Positions 23,990 through 32,724 of a stretch of 64,000 nt of DNA are shown piece by piece. Position numbers and translations under genes: made by a program. How positions within the stretch are numbered: the stretch's first letter is position 1; each line of letters begins with the position of its first letter. Origin of the DNA: Chitinilyticum litopenaei DSM 21440 (lineage in GTDB: Bacteria > Pseudomonadota > Gammaproteobacteria > Burkholderiales > Chitinibacteraceae); contig NZ_KE386629.1 of assembly GCF_000428145.1 (NCBI RefSeq), positions 146,986-210,985 on the forward strand, written 5' to 3'. The notes under the pieces are model-generated. The model worked only from the letters and a program-made list of their open reading frames with translations. It was not told the origin of the DNA and made no database searches.

Positions 23990-25297
23990 TCAGTCGCCCT
24001 CACTACCATCCACCAGGGGTGTCGGCCAGGCCAGCGTGATGCGCGCGCCACCCAGCGGCGAGGTTTCGATGCGGATTTCGCCATTGTGGCCACGCATGAT
24101 CATGGCCACGATGGAAAGCCCCAGGCCAAAGCCGCCGGTGGCGAGATTGCGGCTGTTTTCGAGGCGCTCAAAGGGTTGCAGCAGGCGTTCGCGGGCATGG
24201 TCGGGGATGCCGGGGCCATTGTCATCCACATGAATCTGCGCCACCCCTTCGACCCATTCCAGGGTCACGGCGATGTTGTCGCCGCCGTAGCGCTGGGCAT
24301 TGGACAGCAGATTGGTCACCGCGCGCCCCAGGTAATAGCTGTCATATTCCAGTAGTGGCGTCGCCAGCCCGGTCAGATTGTCGAGCACCGGCTGCGGATT
24401 GTGCTGCTGGGCAAATTCGCTGCACAACAGCCCGAGCTGGGCCAGGATGTCCTGCAAGGACAGGTTCAGCCGCAGCTGCGCGCGGTCCAGCGTGGACATG
24501 GTCAGCCATTCTTCGAGCAGCCGGTCGATCTGGCCCAGGTCGCGCTCGATGGCGCTGGCCTGGGCATCCAGCCCGGCGCCGGCTTTCAGTGCTTCCAGGC
24601 GGTAGCGGATGCGCGACAGCGGCGTGCGCAGGTCGTGCGAGACGGCGTCGAGCATGGCGCGCCGCGAGGCGGTCAGCGTCTGGATGTCATTGGCCATGCG
24701 GTTGAAGGTCAGCCCCAGCGGCGCCAGCGCCGAGCTGTCGTCGAGCTTCACGCGCGAGGTGAAATCGCCACTGCCCAGCCGGCGGCTTTGCCGCACCAGT
24801 ACCAGCACATCGCGCCAGAAGGGGCGCAGCCACAGCCAGGTGGGAATGCCCAGCGCCAGACACATCAGTCCCAGCGCCAGCCAGTCCACCCAGGACAGGC
24901 TGTCCATGCGCGACAGATAGGGAATCGGCCCCAGTACCACCATCAGTTCGGTCTGGTGGATGCGGTGGATGTAGAGCTCGCGGTCAGCCAGCAGAATGAT
25001 GCCGCCGTTGAGCAGTACCTGCTTGTTCTCCGGCGACAGGCGATAGGTGTCGATGCTTTCGATCTCGACCGGCACCGGCAGCTTGCCGCGCAGCCGCGCT
25101 GCCTCGTCGTGCCAGATCGAGCGTGGCAGATCGCCCAGTTCTTCCTCGATGATGGTCACCGTGGTCTGGAAGATGTCGGTGAGGTAGCGCTGGTTGGTGC
25201 GTTCGAGCAGCTGCTTGTAGACGCCGCCGATCAGCGTGGCGGAAATCAGGAAGCAGACAACGACGGTGAGGTAGAAGCGCAGGAAGAGCTGGCGCAT
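23990..25297 (-). CDS. Sensor histidine kinase (RstB/EnvZ-like)
   Basis: 435 residues. Two membrane helices (about 7-27 and 135-158) frame a periplasmic sensor domain of about 105 residues. A HAMP domain follows, then the His-kinase dimerisation domain with V-S-H-D-L-R-T-P-L-S-R-I-R-Y-R-L-E. The ATPase domain has L-L-S-N-A-Q-R-Y (N box), D-N-G-P-G-I-P, and G-F-G-L-G-L-S-I-V. The extracellular length and the H-box resemble RstB. It follows its response regulator by 76 bp, with a hairpin in between that may lower its expression relative to the regulator. Confidence 0.92.
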   Translation of the reverse strand: MRQLFLRFYLTVVVCFLISATLIGGVYKQLLERTNQRYLTDIFQTTVTIIEEELGDLPRSIWHDEAARLRGKLPVPVEIESIDTYRLSPENKQVLLNGGIILLADRELYIHRIHQTELMVVLGPIPYLSRMDSLSWVDWLALGLMCLALGIPTWLWLRPFWRDVLVLVRQSRRLGSGDFTSRVKLDDSSALAPLGLTFNRMANDIQTLTASRRAMLDAVSHDLRTPLSRIRYRLEALKAGAGLDAQASAIERDLGQIDRLLEEWLTMSTLDRAQLRLNLSLQDILAQLGLLCSEFAQQHNPQPVLDNLTGLATPLLEYDSYYLGRAVTNLLSNAQRYGGDNIAVTLEWVEGVAQIHVDDNGPGIPDHARERLLQPFERLENSRNLATGGFGLGLSIVAMIMRGHNGEIRIETSPLGGARITLAWPTPLVDGSEGD

Positions 25298-25322
25298 GGT
25301 GGCGATCCGGGTCTGGTGGCAA

Positions 25323-25352
25323 AACGGGGAGCAAGCAGGCTCCCCGTTCTTT
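25323..25352 (-). terminator. Hairpin between response regulator and kinase (attenuator-like)
   Basis: Minus-strand AACGGGGA-GCCTGCTTGC-TCCCCGTTTT. It has the form of an intrinsic terminator within the two-gene unit, 22 bp after the regulator stop. Confidence 0.75.
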
Positions 25353-25373
25353 TATGGGTGTGTGGGTATGGCC

Positions 25374-26099
25374 CTATTCTTGCCACCAGATATCGGTTGC
25401 GAACAGATACCCCTTGTGGCGTATCGTCTTGATCTTGCGCGGCTCGTTCGGGTCGTCGTCCAGTTTCTTGCGCAGGCGCGAGACCGCCACATCGATGCTG
25501 CGATCCAGCCCGTCGTATTCGATGCCGCGCAATTCCTTCAGCAGATGATCGCGCGAGAGGATGTCGCCGGCGTGGCTGGCCAGTTCCCACAAGAGGTCAA
25601 AGTCACCGGTCGACAGGCCCAGCGGTTCGCCATGGTAGGTGGCGGTACGGTTGCGGGCGTCGATCTGCAGCTTGCCAAAGTTCAGCGTGGTGCGCTCGCC
25701 GGCCGGGCTGCCGGCGGCCTGTGCGCCGACCGGTTGCGTGCTGGCGCTGCGCAGGTGGGCGCGGATGCGCGCCAGCAGCACCGAGGGCGGCGTGGTCTTG
25801 ACCACATAATCGGTCGCGCCGATTTCGAAGCCGAGAATCTGGTTCATGTCGCTGTTGAGCGAGGTCAGCAGCACGATGGGCCCGCCCCAGAATTCGCGCA
25901 GTTCGCGGCACAGCGTCAGGCCATCCTTGCCTGGCAGCATGATGTCGAGCAGCAGCAGGTCGGGCGGATTGTCGCGCACGCTGTCAAGCAGCTGGCTGCC
26001 ATCGGCCTGGACATCGACGGTGAATTCAAAGGAGCGCAAAAAGCCGCTGATCAGTTCGGAAAGCTCGGGGTCGTCTTCAACAAACAGGATACGGGTCAT
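25374..26099 (-). CDS. OmpR-family response regulator (RstA-like)
   Basis: 241 residues from ATG 26099 (M-T-R-I-L-F-V-E-D-D-P-E-L-S-E-L), AAGG upstream; the frame continues upstream but without domain character. Receiver domain with acidic D9-D10, phosphoacceptor D52 in L-L-L-L-D-I-M-L-P-G, and Lys in Y-V-V-K-T-T. The C-terminal winged helix ends in K-T-I-R-H-K-G-Y-L-F. It directly precedes the cognate kinase. The signal and targets are not visible from sequence. Confidence 0.95.
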   Translation of the reverse strand: MTRILFVEDDPELSELISGFLRSFEFTVDVQADGSQLLDSVRDNPPDLLLLDIMLPGKDGLTLCRELREFWGGPIVLLTSLNSDMNQILGFEIGATDYVVKTTPPSVLLARIRAHLRSASTQPVGAQAAGSPAGERTTLNFGKLQIDARNRTATYHGEPLGLSTGDFDLLWELASHAGDILSRDHLLKELRGIEYDGLDRSIDVAVSRLRKKLDDDPNEPRKIKTIRHKGYLFATDIWWQE

Positions 26100-26586
26100 G
26101 GTAGCTACCTTGTTGCGGGCTGGCAGGCGCTTGCAAAACGCCGGCGATCCGTTTTCCCGGCCTGGCCGGGGGCAAATGATGAACAAAACTACGGGTAATC
26201 GTGCGGCTGACGGCTTGGCTGTGATCGGGCTCCCGCGCTGGTTGGCGCCGGAGGGCAACCGTCTGCTGGCCATGCCGCTGGCCAAAGTCTCCGAAGTGTC
26301 GCATACCCGGGCGGGGTAAGGGTAGCGGCGCCGGGCACACAGGCTTGGTACGCTTAGGCAAGGCGGCGAATGTCTATTCCTTCAGGAAGCAAGATTTTCA
26401 GCGCCTGTGGCCCTGAAAACTGATGCCGGGGATGCCCGGCGGCACGATGCAGCCAGCATGCAGCAGGGAGGGGGGACATCTCCTCCTTACGCAGGCTGTA
26501 TCCGCATCACGCTGTTGTTGTGGCGGATTTTTTGGGGGGTATTGACGTCTGGCGCATTGCCTAGATTGCTTGTGCGGCAATGCCTG
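26100..26586. other. 487-bp gap between the two-component operon and the LysR gene
   Basis: A plus-strand frame of about 47 codons (ATG 26177/26180 to the stop at 26320, M-N-K-T-T-G-N-R-A-A-D-G-L-A-V-I-G-L-P) begins after GGGGGC and might be a small gene, but has no independent support. The region 26420-26490 contains GGGGATGCCCGGC and GAGGGGGGACATCTCCTCC dyads. The regulator promoter should lie near 26100-26180. Confidence 0.35.
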
Positions 26587-27513
26587 TCAGGGTATGTAGG
26601 GCAGGGCGAGTTCCTGGCTGTTGCGGGCGCTGCCGGTGAAGGCGCGGCAGTCCTTGAGGAATTCGCGCATGCCGGCGGTCTGGAATTTCTGCCGGTGCCA
26701 CAGGAAATGGAACTGCCGTGCCAGATCCAGCTCGGGCGTGGCCAGCGGCACCAGGCTGCCGCGCCGGAAAGCTTCGCGCAGCGCCAGTTGCGAGATGCAG
26801 CCGATGCCCAGCCCCGACTCGACGGCGCGCTTGATCGCCTCGGTGTGTTCCAGCTCCAGGCGGATGTTCAGTTGCGAGAGGTGGTGGCGCATGGCCTGGT
26901 TGAAGGTGTCGCGCGTGCCGGAGCCGGGCTCGCGCACGATCCAGGCCTCGCGCAGCAGCTCGTCGATGCTGGCGCTGCCCTTGGCGGCGAGCGGATGGTC
27001 GGGCCCGCAGAACACCACCAGCTCGTCGCTGATCCACGGCTGCACTTCCAGCTCGGGATGCTGGCAGTCGCCCTCGATCAGCCCCAGGTCCAGCTCGAAA
27101 CGCGCGACCTGCTGCACGATGGTGGCGGTATTGTGCACCGACAGGCGCACATGGCTGGCCGGGTGGCGTTGCATGTAATTGCCGATCAGCAGCGTCGCGA
27201 GGTAGTTGCCGATGGTCAGCGTCGCGCCGATCGCCAGCGCGCCGCAAGCCTCCTGCCCGACCAGGAGGGTCTCAATTTCGCCCGCCTGGTCAAGCAGCGC
27301 GGTGGCGCGCGGCTGCAGCTGCAGGCCCAGTTCATTGAGGCGCAGCGCCTTGCCGACGCGGTCGAACAGCTGGCACTGGTACTGCCTTTCCAGCTCGCCC
27401 AGCGCCGTGCTGGTCGCCGATTGCGACAGTCCCAGGTCTTCGGCGGCGCGCGAGACGCTGCCGCGCCGGGCGACGGCGACGAAAACCTGTAACTGGCGCA
27501 GGGTGAATTTCAT
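26587..27513 (-). CDS. LysR-family transcription regulator (YeiE-like)
   Basis: 308 residues. N-terminal winged helix-turn-helix, M-K-F-T-L-R-Q-L-Q-V-F-V-A-V-A-R-R-G-S-V-S-R-A-A-E (quoted in part), S-Q-S-A-T-S-T-A-L-G-E-L-E-R, then a periplasmic-binding-like effector domain (I-G-A-T-L-T-I-G-N-Y ... E-P-G-S-G-T-R-D-T-F). This most resembles the YeiE/CysB-like branch as I recall it. It is divergent from gshA with 237 bp between, so it may control gshA or itself; that is inference from position. Confidence 0.92.
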   Translation of the reverse strand: MKFTLRQLQVFVAVARRGSVSRAAEDLGLSQSATSTALGELERQYQCQLFDRVGKALRLNELGLQLQPRATALLDQAGEIETLLVGQEACGALAIGATLTIGNYLATLLIGNYMQRHPASHVRLSVHNTATIVQQVARFELDLGLIEGDCQHPELEVQPWISDELVVFCGPDHPLAAKGSASIDELLREAWIVREPGSGTRDTFNQAMRHHLSQLNIRLELEHTEAIKRAVESGLGIGCISQLALREAFRRGSLVPLATPELDLARQFHFLWHRQKFQTAGMREFLKDCRAFTGSARNSQELALPYIP

Positions 27514-27750
27514 ATCGGCTTATCCAGTGAAATCGAAAAAGTCATTCGATAATCTGGATATTCTAGCCCGAATCAATCCTCCGTCGCTGCACATCGGGCC
27601 GCTGCCGGCGGTAGGACGTGCCGGCGCAGCTGGAAAATGCCCGCGCCGGGAGCGAGTCTGGTGCCCGATGATTGCCACACCGTGGTGGGGGGATTGAATT
27701 TCCCGATAGCGACGCCATGTGTTCTCGATTGACCAAGCCCTGGAGCGTTC

Positions 27751-29028
27751 ATGAGCGTGCCCCATCTGACCACGGCCCTGAAAGGCCCCCTGCTCGATCT
27801 GGAGCGCAAGATTCTGGCGGCGCAGCCGGAAATCGAACACTGGTTCCGCAACCAGTGGCAGGAGCACACGCCGCCGTTCTACGGCTCGGTCGACCTGCGC
27901 AACGCCGGCTACAAGCTCGCGCCGGTGGATATGAACCTGTTTCCGGGGGGCTTCAACAATCTGAACCCCGAGTTCCATCCGCTGGCCGTGCAGGCGGCGA
28001 TGATGGCGCTGGAAGGCTACTGTCCGGACGCGCGGCGCATCCTGCTGATTCCCGAAAACCACACGCGCAATCTCTTTTACCTGCAGAACGTCGCCGCGCT
28101 GGCCAAGATCCTGCGCCAGGCCGGCATGGTCGTTCGTGTGGGCAGCCTGAACCCGGAAATCACCGCGCCGACCGAGCTGGAGCTGCCCGACGGTGGCCAC
28201 CTGACGCTGGAGCCGGTGGTGCGCGAGGGCAGGCGGGTCGGCGTGGCGGGTTTCTCGCCCTGCGTGGTGCTGCTGAACAACGACCTCTCGGCCGGCATTC
28301 CCGACATCCTGCAGGGGCTGGAGCAGACGCTGTTGCCGCCGCTGCACGCCGGCTGGGCGGTGCGCCGCAAGACGACGCACTTTGCCGCCTATGACCGTGT
28401 CGTCGCCGAATTCGCCGAGCTGATCGGCATCGATCCCTGGGTGATCAATCCCTACTTCGAACACGTCGACGGGCTGGATTTCCATGCGCGCGAGGGCGAG
28501 GAAAAACTCGCCGCGACGGTGGACGGAATGATAGCCAAAATCCGCAGCAAATACGCCGAGCACGGCATCGATCAGGAGCCCTTTGTCATCGTCAAGGCCA
28601 ATGCCGGCACTTACGGCATGGGTGTGATGAGCGTGAAGTCCGGCGCCGAGCTGGTGGGGCTCAACCGCAAGCAGCGCAACAAGATGTCGGTGGTGAAGGA
28701 AGGGCTGGAGGTGCGCGACGTGATCGTGCAGGAAGGCGTACCGACCTTCGAGAACATTCATGCCGCGGTCGCCGAGCCGGTCGTCTACATGCTCGACCGC
28801 TTCGTGATCGGTGGTTTCTACCGCGTGCACACCGGGCGTGGCGTCGACGAAAACCTCAACGCGCCGGGCATGCACTTCGTGCCGCTGGCCTTCGCCTCGC
28901 CCTTGACCACGCCCGATTGCGACGGCTCGCCCGATTGCGAGGCCAACCGCTTCTACGCCTACGGCGTCGTGGCGCGGCTGGCCTTGCTCGCCGGCGCGCT
29001 GGAGCTGGAAGAGGGCAGCGAGCCGTGA
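27751..29028 (+). CDS. gshA: Glutamate-cysteine ligase (proteobacterial ATP-grasp type)
   Basis: 425 residues. Makes gamma-glutamylcysteine, first step of glutathione synthesis. The sequence follows the GshA type found in beta- and some gammaproteobacteria (family PF08886 as I recall), not the E. coli type: F-Y-G-S-V-D-L-R-N-A-G-Y-K-L-A-P-V-D, N-L-F-P-G-G-F-N-N-L, P-E-N-H-T-R-N and V-K-A-N-A-G-T-Y-G-M-G-V-M. Its stop codon overlaps the GTG start of an SMR transporter gene. gshB is 510 bp further on, on the same strand. Confidence 0.93.
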   Translation: MSVPHLTTALKGPLLDLERKILAAQPEIEHWFRNQWQEHTPPFYGSVDLRNAGYKLAPVDMNLFPGGFNNLNPEFHPLAVQAAMMALEGYCPDARRILLIPENHTRNLFYLQNVAALAKILRQAGMVVRVGSLNPEITAPTELELPDGGHLTLEPVVREGRRVGVAGFSPCVVLLNNDLSAGIPDILQGLEQTLLPPLHAGWAVRRKTTHFAAYDRVVAEFAELIGIDPWVINPYFEHVDGLDFHAREGEEKLAATVDGMIAKIRSKYAEHGIDQEPFVIVKANAGTYGMGVMSVKSGAELVGLNRKQRNKMSVVKEGLEVRDVIVQEGVPTFENIHAAVAEPVVYMLDRFVIGGFYRVHTGRGVDENLNAPGMHFVPLAFASPLTTPDCDGSPDCEANRFYAYGVVARLALLAGALELEEGSEP

Positions 29029-29357
29029 GCGTCACGCTGCAGGCCTGGCTGGCGCTGCTGGCGGCGGCCGTGTTCGAAATCGGCTGGCCGCTGGGCTTCA
29101 AGCTCTCGCAAACCACCGGCAACAAGCTGTTGTGGATTAGCGTGGCGATTGCCTGCATGAGCCTGAGTGGTGTGCTGCTGTGGCTGGCGCAGCGGCATAT
29201 TCCGATCGGCACGGCCTATGCGGTGTGGACCGGCATTGGCGCTGCGGGCACCTTTGCGATCGGTGTGCTGTTCTTTGGCGACGCCGCGAGCGCCGGGCGC
29301 ATGGCCGGGGCGGTGCTGATTGTCGCCGGCGTGGTCCTGCTGAAGGTTTCAGGGTAA
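29025..29357 (+). CDS. SMR transporter, SugE/Gdx type (guanidinium exporter-like)
   Basis: 110 residues from GTG 29025, whose last bases are the gshA stop codon (GTGA overlap), implying coupled translation. Four membrane helices. The first contains the essential Glu (A-V-F-E-I-G-W-P-L-G-F-K), and G-T-A-Y-A-V-W-T-G-I-G-A-A-G-T-F is characteristic of the SugE/Gdx subtype, which exports guanidinium, rather than of EmrE. No guanidine riboswitch is upstream, since it starts inside gshA. Terminated near a family B palindrome. Confidence 0.9.
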   Translation: MSVTLQAWLALLAAAVFEIGWPLGFKLSQTTGNKLLWISVAIACMSLSGVLLWLAQRHIPIGTAYAVWTGIGAAGTFAIGVLFFGDAASAGRMAGAVLIVAGVVLLKVSG

Positions 29358-29365
29358 TGTCTTAT

Positions 29366-29414
29366 GGGTATTGCTCTGTAGCCTTTTAATGGAAAAGGCT
29401 GCAGCCTGATACCC
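29366..29414. repeat. Palindromic repeat family B, copy 8
   Basis: GGGTATTGCTCTGTAGCC-TTTTAATGGAAAA-GGCTGCAGCCTGATACCC. It begins 8 bp after the SMR gene stop. The minus frame reads G-I-R-L-Q-P-F-P-L-K-G-Y-R-A-I-P-I, close to the family consensus. Confidence 0.85.
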
Positions 29415-29538
29415 TTGTCTTGCTATTTGGCTTCGAGGTCGTTCCGCCTGACCGATGGCCAGCCTTTGCACCATGACGATGGTGACCGATTTGCGGCTCC
29501 TCACCGGGCTGCCCGAATGATTTGGAAGGAGCCGCATC

Positions 29539-30513
29539 ATGCGCATTCTGTTTGTCGCCGACCCGCTGGCCGGCTTCAAGATCCACAAGGATTCGACCTA
29601 CGCCATGTTGCGCGAGGCGGCCGCGCGCGGGCACGAGCTGCTGACGTGCGAGGCACGCGAGCTGGCGGTGCAGGACGGCGTCGTTACGGCGCAGGCGCAT
29701 GCGCTGCGCTTCACCGCGACGCAGGAATACCAGCACTGGTTTGCATCCGGAGCGGCGCAAGCCGTGGCGCTGCGCGACATCGACGCGGTAATTATGCGCA
29801 CCGACCCGCCATTCGACCAACAGTATTACTATGCGACACAGCTGTTCACGCTCGCCGAAATGCAGGGCGCGCGCGTGTTCAACAGCGGGCAGGCGCTGCG
29901 CGACTTCAATGAAAAACTGGCCATCCTGCGTTTTCCCGAATTCACCGCGCCGACGCTGGTCAGCCAGGACATGGCGCAAGTCCGCGAATTTGTGCGGGAG
30001 CAGGGTGACGTGATCGTCAAGCCGCTCGACGGCATGGGTGGCACGGGGATTTTCCGCGTGACGCCCGCCGACCCCAATCTGGGCAGCATCCTGGAAACGC
30101 TGAGCGACAATGGCCGGCGTACCATCATGGCGCAGCGCTATCTGCCGGCAATCAAGGACGGCGACAAGCGCGTACTGCTGATCAACGGCAAGCCGGTCGA
30201 CTGGTGTCTGGCACGCATCCCGCAAGCGGGCGAGACGCGCGGCAATCTGGCCGCCGGTGGCACTGGCGTGGCCCGGCCCCTGTCCGTGCGCGACCGCGAG
30301 ATCGCCGAGAGCCTGGGCCCGCGGCTGGCCGCGCAGGGCCTGTTGCTGGTGGGGCTCGACATCATCGGCGAACATCTGACCGAGGTGAATGTCACCAGCC
30401 CGACCTGCTTCCAGGAAATCAGCGCGCAATCCGGCATCGATGTTGCCGGGCTCTTCATCGATGCACTGGAGGCTGCCGTGCTAGAGGCAGTGCAAGAGAC
30501 AAAATGCGCCTGA
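29539..30513 (+). CDS. gshB: Glutathione synthetase
   Basis: 324 residues, GGAAGGAG upstream. Joins glycine to gamma-glutamylcysteine. ATP-grasp enzyme with typical blocks: M-R-T-D-P-P-F-D-Q-Q-Y-Y-Y-A-T, V-I-V-K-P-L-D-G-M-G-G-T-G-I-F-R, N-L-A-A-G-G-T-G and E-V-N-V-T-S-P-T-C. Overlaps apbE by 10 bp. Confidence 0.97.
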   Translation: MRILFVADPLAGFKIHKDSTYAMLREAAARGHELLTCEARELAVQDGVVTAQAHALRFTATQEYQHWFASGAAQAVALRDIDAVIMRTDPPFDQQYYYATQLFTLAEMQGARVFNSGQALRDFNEKLAILRFPEFTAPTLVSQDMAQVREFVREQGDVIVKPLDGMGGTGIFRVTPADPNLGSILETLSDNGRRTIMAQRYLPAIKDGDKRVLLINGKPVDWCLARIPQAGETRGNLAAGGTGVARPLSVRDREIAESLGPRLAAQGLLLVGLDIIGEHLTEVNVTSPTCFQEISAQSGIDVAGLFIDALEAAVLEAVQETKCA

Positions 30514-31532
30514 TCGTTCTGGCCTGCCTGGCGCTCTTGCTGGCCGGCTGCGGCAAGCCGCAGGTCTACCAGCAGGAAAGCTATGTGTTCGGCACGCGGG
30601 TGCAGATCAGCATTTACGGCGATGACGAAGCGCAGGCGCACAAGCAGATCGCCGCCGTGCTCGGCGGGCTCGATCGCCTGCACGCGCGCCTGCACGCCTG
30701 GCAACCCTCGGAACTCACCCGGCTCAATGCGGCGATTGCCCGTGGCGAGGCCTATACGGTGGATGCCGAATTGCTGGGGCAGCTGCGTCTGGCGCAGGAT
30801 ATGGCCACGCGCAGCGACGGACTTTTCAACCCGGCGCTGGGGCAACTGGTCGCTGCCTGGGGATTTCACCGCGATGAATTCGCCCCACGGCGCCCCGATC
30901 CGCAAGCGCTGGCGCAATTGCTGGCGGCACGCCCCTCGCTCGATGACCTTGATCTGCGCGGCGAGCGTGTCAGCAGCCGCAACCCGGCGGTGGCGATCGA
31001 TCTGGGCGGTTTCGCCAAAGGCTGGGCGCTGGACTGGGCTGCGCGGGAGTTGCGCCGGGCCGGTGTGCGCAACGCGCTGCTGAATTTTGGCGGCAATGTG
31101 CTGGCGCTGGGTCGCAAGGGCAGCGAGCCCTGGCGGGTGGGCATCCAGCACCCGCGCGAGCCTTCCGCCATGGCGAGCGTGGCGCTGGCCGATGGCGAGG
31201 CGATTGCCACATCGGGCGATTACCAGCGTTTTTTCGAGCTGGACGGCCAGCGCTATTCGCATCTGATCGACCCGCGGCTCGGCGAGCCGGCGCGCGGCAT
31301 GATGGCGGTGACAGTGATTGCGCCGGCGTCAGTGCAGGCCGGCGTCATTTCCGACGTGCTGGGCAAGCCGCTGTTTATCGGCGGCACGGCCACCGCCGCG
31401 TTTTATGCCCGGCGCTTTGGCGTGACGGATTATCTCTTGCTCGATGCGCGGGGTGATGCGCATTTGTCGGCAGGCATGAGCAAGCGGATTCACTGGCTGA
31501 ACAAGCCGGAGCGGCTTGCTAATTTGTCGTGA
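30504..31532 (+). CDS. apbE: FAD:protein FMN transferase (lipoprotein)
   Basis: 342 residues from ATG 30504, inside the end of gshB. Signal peptide with lipobox L-L-L-A-G-C-G, so a lipoprotein. ApbE attaches FMN to Thr/Ser residues of flavoproteins such as NqrB, NqrC and RnfG. Family motifs: Y-V-F-G-T-R-V-Q-I, D-G-L-F-N-P-A-L-G, I-D-L-G-G-F-A-K-G-W, A-T-S-G-D-Y and Y-S-H-L-I-D-P-R. No Nqr or Rnf genes are in the window. The overlap with gshB suggests one transcript. Confidence 0.95.
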   Translation: MRLIVLACLALLLAGCGKPQVYQQESYVFGTRVQISIYGDDEAQAHKQIAAVLGGLDRLHARLHAWQPSELTRLNAAIARGEAYTVDAELLGQLRLAQDMATRSDGLFNPALGQLVAAWGFHRDEFAPRRPDPQALAQLLAARPSLDDLDLRGERVSSRNPAVAIDLGGFAKGWALDWAARELRRAGVRNALLNFGGNVLALGRKGSEPWRVGIQHPREPSAMASVALADGEAIATSGDYQRFFELDGQRYSHLIDPRLGEPARGMMAVTVIAPASVQAGVISDVLGKPLFIGGTATAAFYARRFGVTDYLLLDARGDAHLSAGMSKRIHWLNKPERLANLS

Positions 31533-31582
31533 TTGAACATGTCCGGCAGGTGTGTTTTTTCCACCTCTGGACTTGTGGTTTG

Positions 31583-31615
31583 TCATCATATTGCCGGCAA
31601 ATGACGATATGATGA
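31583..31615. promoter_or_regulatory. Inverted repeat before the PTS genes
   Basis: TCATCATAT (31583-31591) and ATATGATGA (31607-31615) are perfect complements around a 15-base loop that itself contains TTGCCGGCAA. Lies in the 274-bp gap between apbE and the EIIA gene and could be an operator or a hairpin. Confidence 0.45.
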
Positions 31616-31806
31616 TTGTGCTTTGTTGACTCCGGTTTTGCGGCCGCTGCAGGCGATTCATTGCGTGGCTGGCGTTTTGGCTGACACGCAATCAAATTCT
31701 GCAGTCTGCCGCGCGCTTCGCATCGGGCCTGGTCCGGTATGAATGCAATCCTCGAAATCGTATGTCCACCAAGCCGAACAATTGGCTAACGCCGGAAGGG
31801 AAGGGA

Positions 31807-32208
31807 ATGGTTGGAATCATTATCGTGACTCATTATGCACTGGGAGAAGCGCTGATTACCTGCGCCCAGCACATCATGGGACGGCCATTGCCACAGTTGA
31901 AACAGCTCGCCGTGAGCAAGGCCGACGATCCGGACGAGATCGTCAGCCGTGCGCAGGCATTGATCACCGAGCTGGATGATGGCAGCGGCGTATTGCTGCT
32001 GACCGATATTTTCGGCGGTACGCCGTCCAATGTGGCCAACCGCCTGATCGTGCCGGGGCGTGTCGAGTCGGTGGCTGGCGTGAATCTGCCCATGCTGGTG
32101 CGCGCGCTGACCTATGGGCATCAGCCGCTGGAAATTGTGGTCAGCAAGGCCTTGACGGGTGGTCTGGAGGGCGTGCTTTACATGCTGCCCCCGACGCCCC
32201 TGGAATAA
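31807..32208 (+). CDS. PTS EIIA component, mannose family (regulatory PTS)
   Basis: 133 residues from ATG 31807, chosen because GGAAGGGAAGGG precedes it and because M-V-G-I-I-I-V-T-H-Y-A-L-G-E is the family N-terminus. His9 is the phosphorylation site. The D-I-F-G-G-T-P-S-N motif is present. No EIIB or EIIC sugar permease is encoded nearby, so this EIIA with HPr and EI probably makes a regulatory phosphorelay, as in other betaproteobacteria. Stop is 17 bp before HPr. Confidence 0.93.
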   Translation: MVGIIIVTHYALGEALITCAQHIMGRPLPQLKQLAVSKADDPDEIVSRAQALITELDDGSGVLLLTDIFGGTPSNVANRLIVPGRVESVAGVNLPMLVRALTYGHQPLEIVVSKALTGGLEGVLYMLPPTPLE

Positions 32209-32225
32209 GCACAGGAATTGATGTA

Positions 32226-32498
32226 ATGCCGCAGCAGGAAGTCGAAATCATCAACAAGCTGGGTTTGCATGCCCGGGCATCAAGCAAATTTACCCAGCTG
32301 GCCAGCCAGTTCCAGTGTGAAGTCTGGATCAGCCGCAACCAGAAGCGGGTGAATGCCAAATCCATCATGGGGGTCATGATGCTCGCCGCCGGCAAGGGCA
32401 GCCGCATCCTGATCGAAACATTCAATGGCCCGGACGAGAATGCCGCGCTGGAGGCATTGACGGGACTGGTGGCCGACCGCTTCGGCGAAGGCGAATGA
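32226..32498 (+). CDS. ptsH: Phosphocarrier protein HPr
   Basis: 90 residues. Carries phosphate from EI to EIIA at His15 (L-G-L-H-A-R-A). The regulatory Ser region reads N-A-K-S-I-M-G-V-M, as in species with HPr kinase, although no hprK is in the window. Between the EIIA and EI genes, same strand; 226 bp separate it from ptsI. Confidence 0.95.
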   Translation: MPQQEVEIINKLGLHARASSKFTQLASQFQCEVWISRNQKRVNAKSIMGVMMLAAGKGSRILIETFNGPDENAALEALTGLVADRFGEGE

Positions 32499-32724
32499 CA
32501 GGGTGATTGAAATGGCCGGTATCTCCACCGGCAGCAAGCGCCGGCTTGTCTTCGGCGCAGGCAGCGCCCTGTAAACGTAACGGTTGTATTGGCTATTCAT
32601 GCGTTTTTCCCGGTTTTGCCGTGAAAACGGGGCGCAGGCTGTTGCAGCAGCCTGAACAGGCCCTCACGAATTGGTGCATAGTCCGGGCAGCAGATCCGGC
32701 GTGCCGCGCAGGAGGAGAAGGGGT

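Noticed and set aside
25367..25425. GGGTAT...ATACCCC around the end of the response regulator gene as a further palindromic repeat
   Set aside because: The inner arms do not match the family, and the ATACCCC bases encode the conserved K-G-Y-L-F end of OmpR-type regulators.
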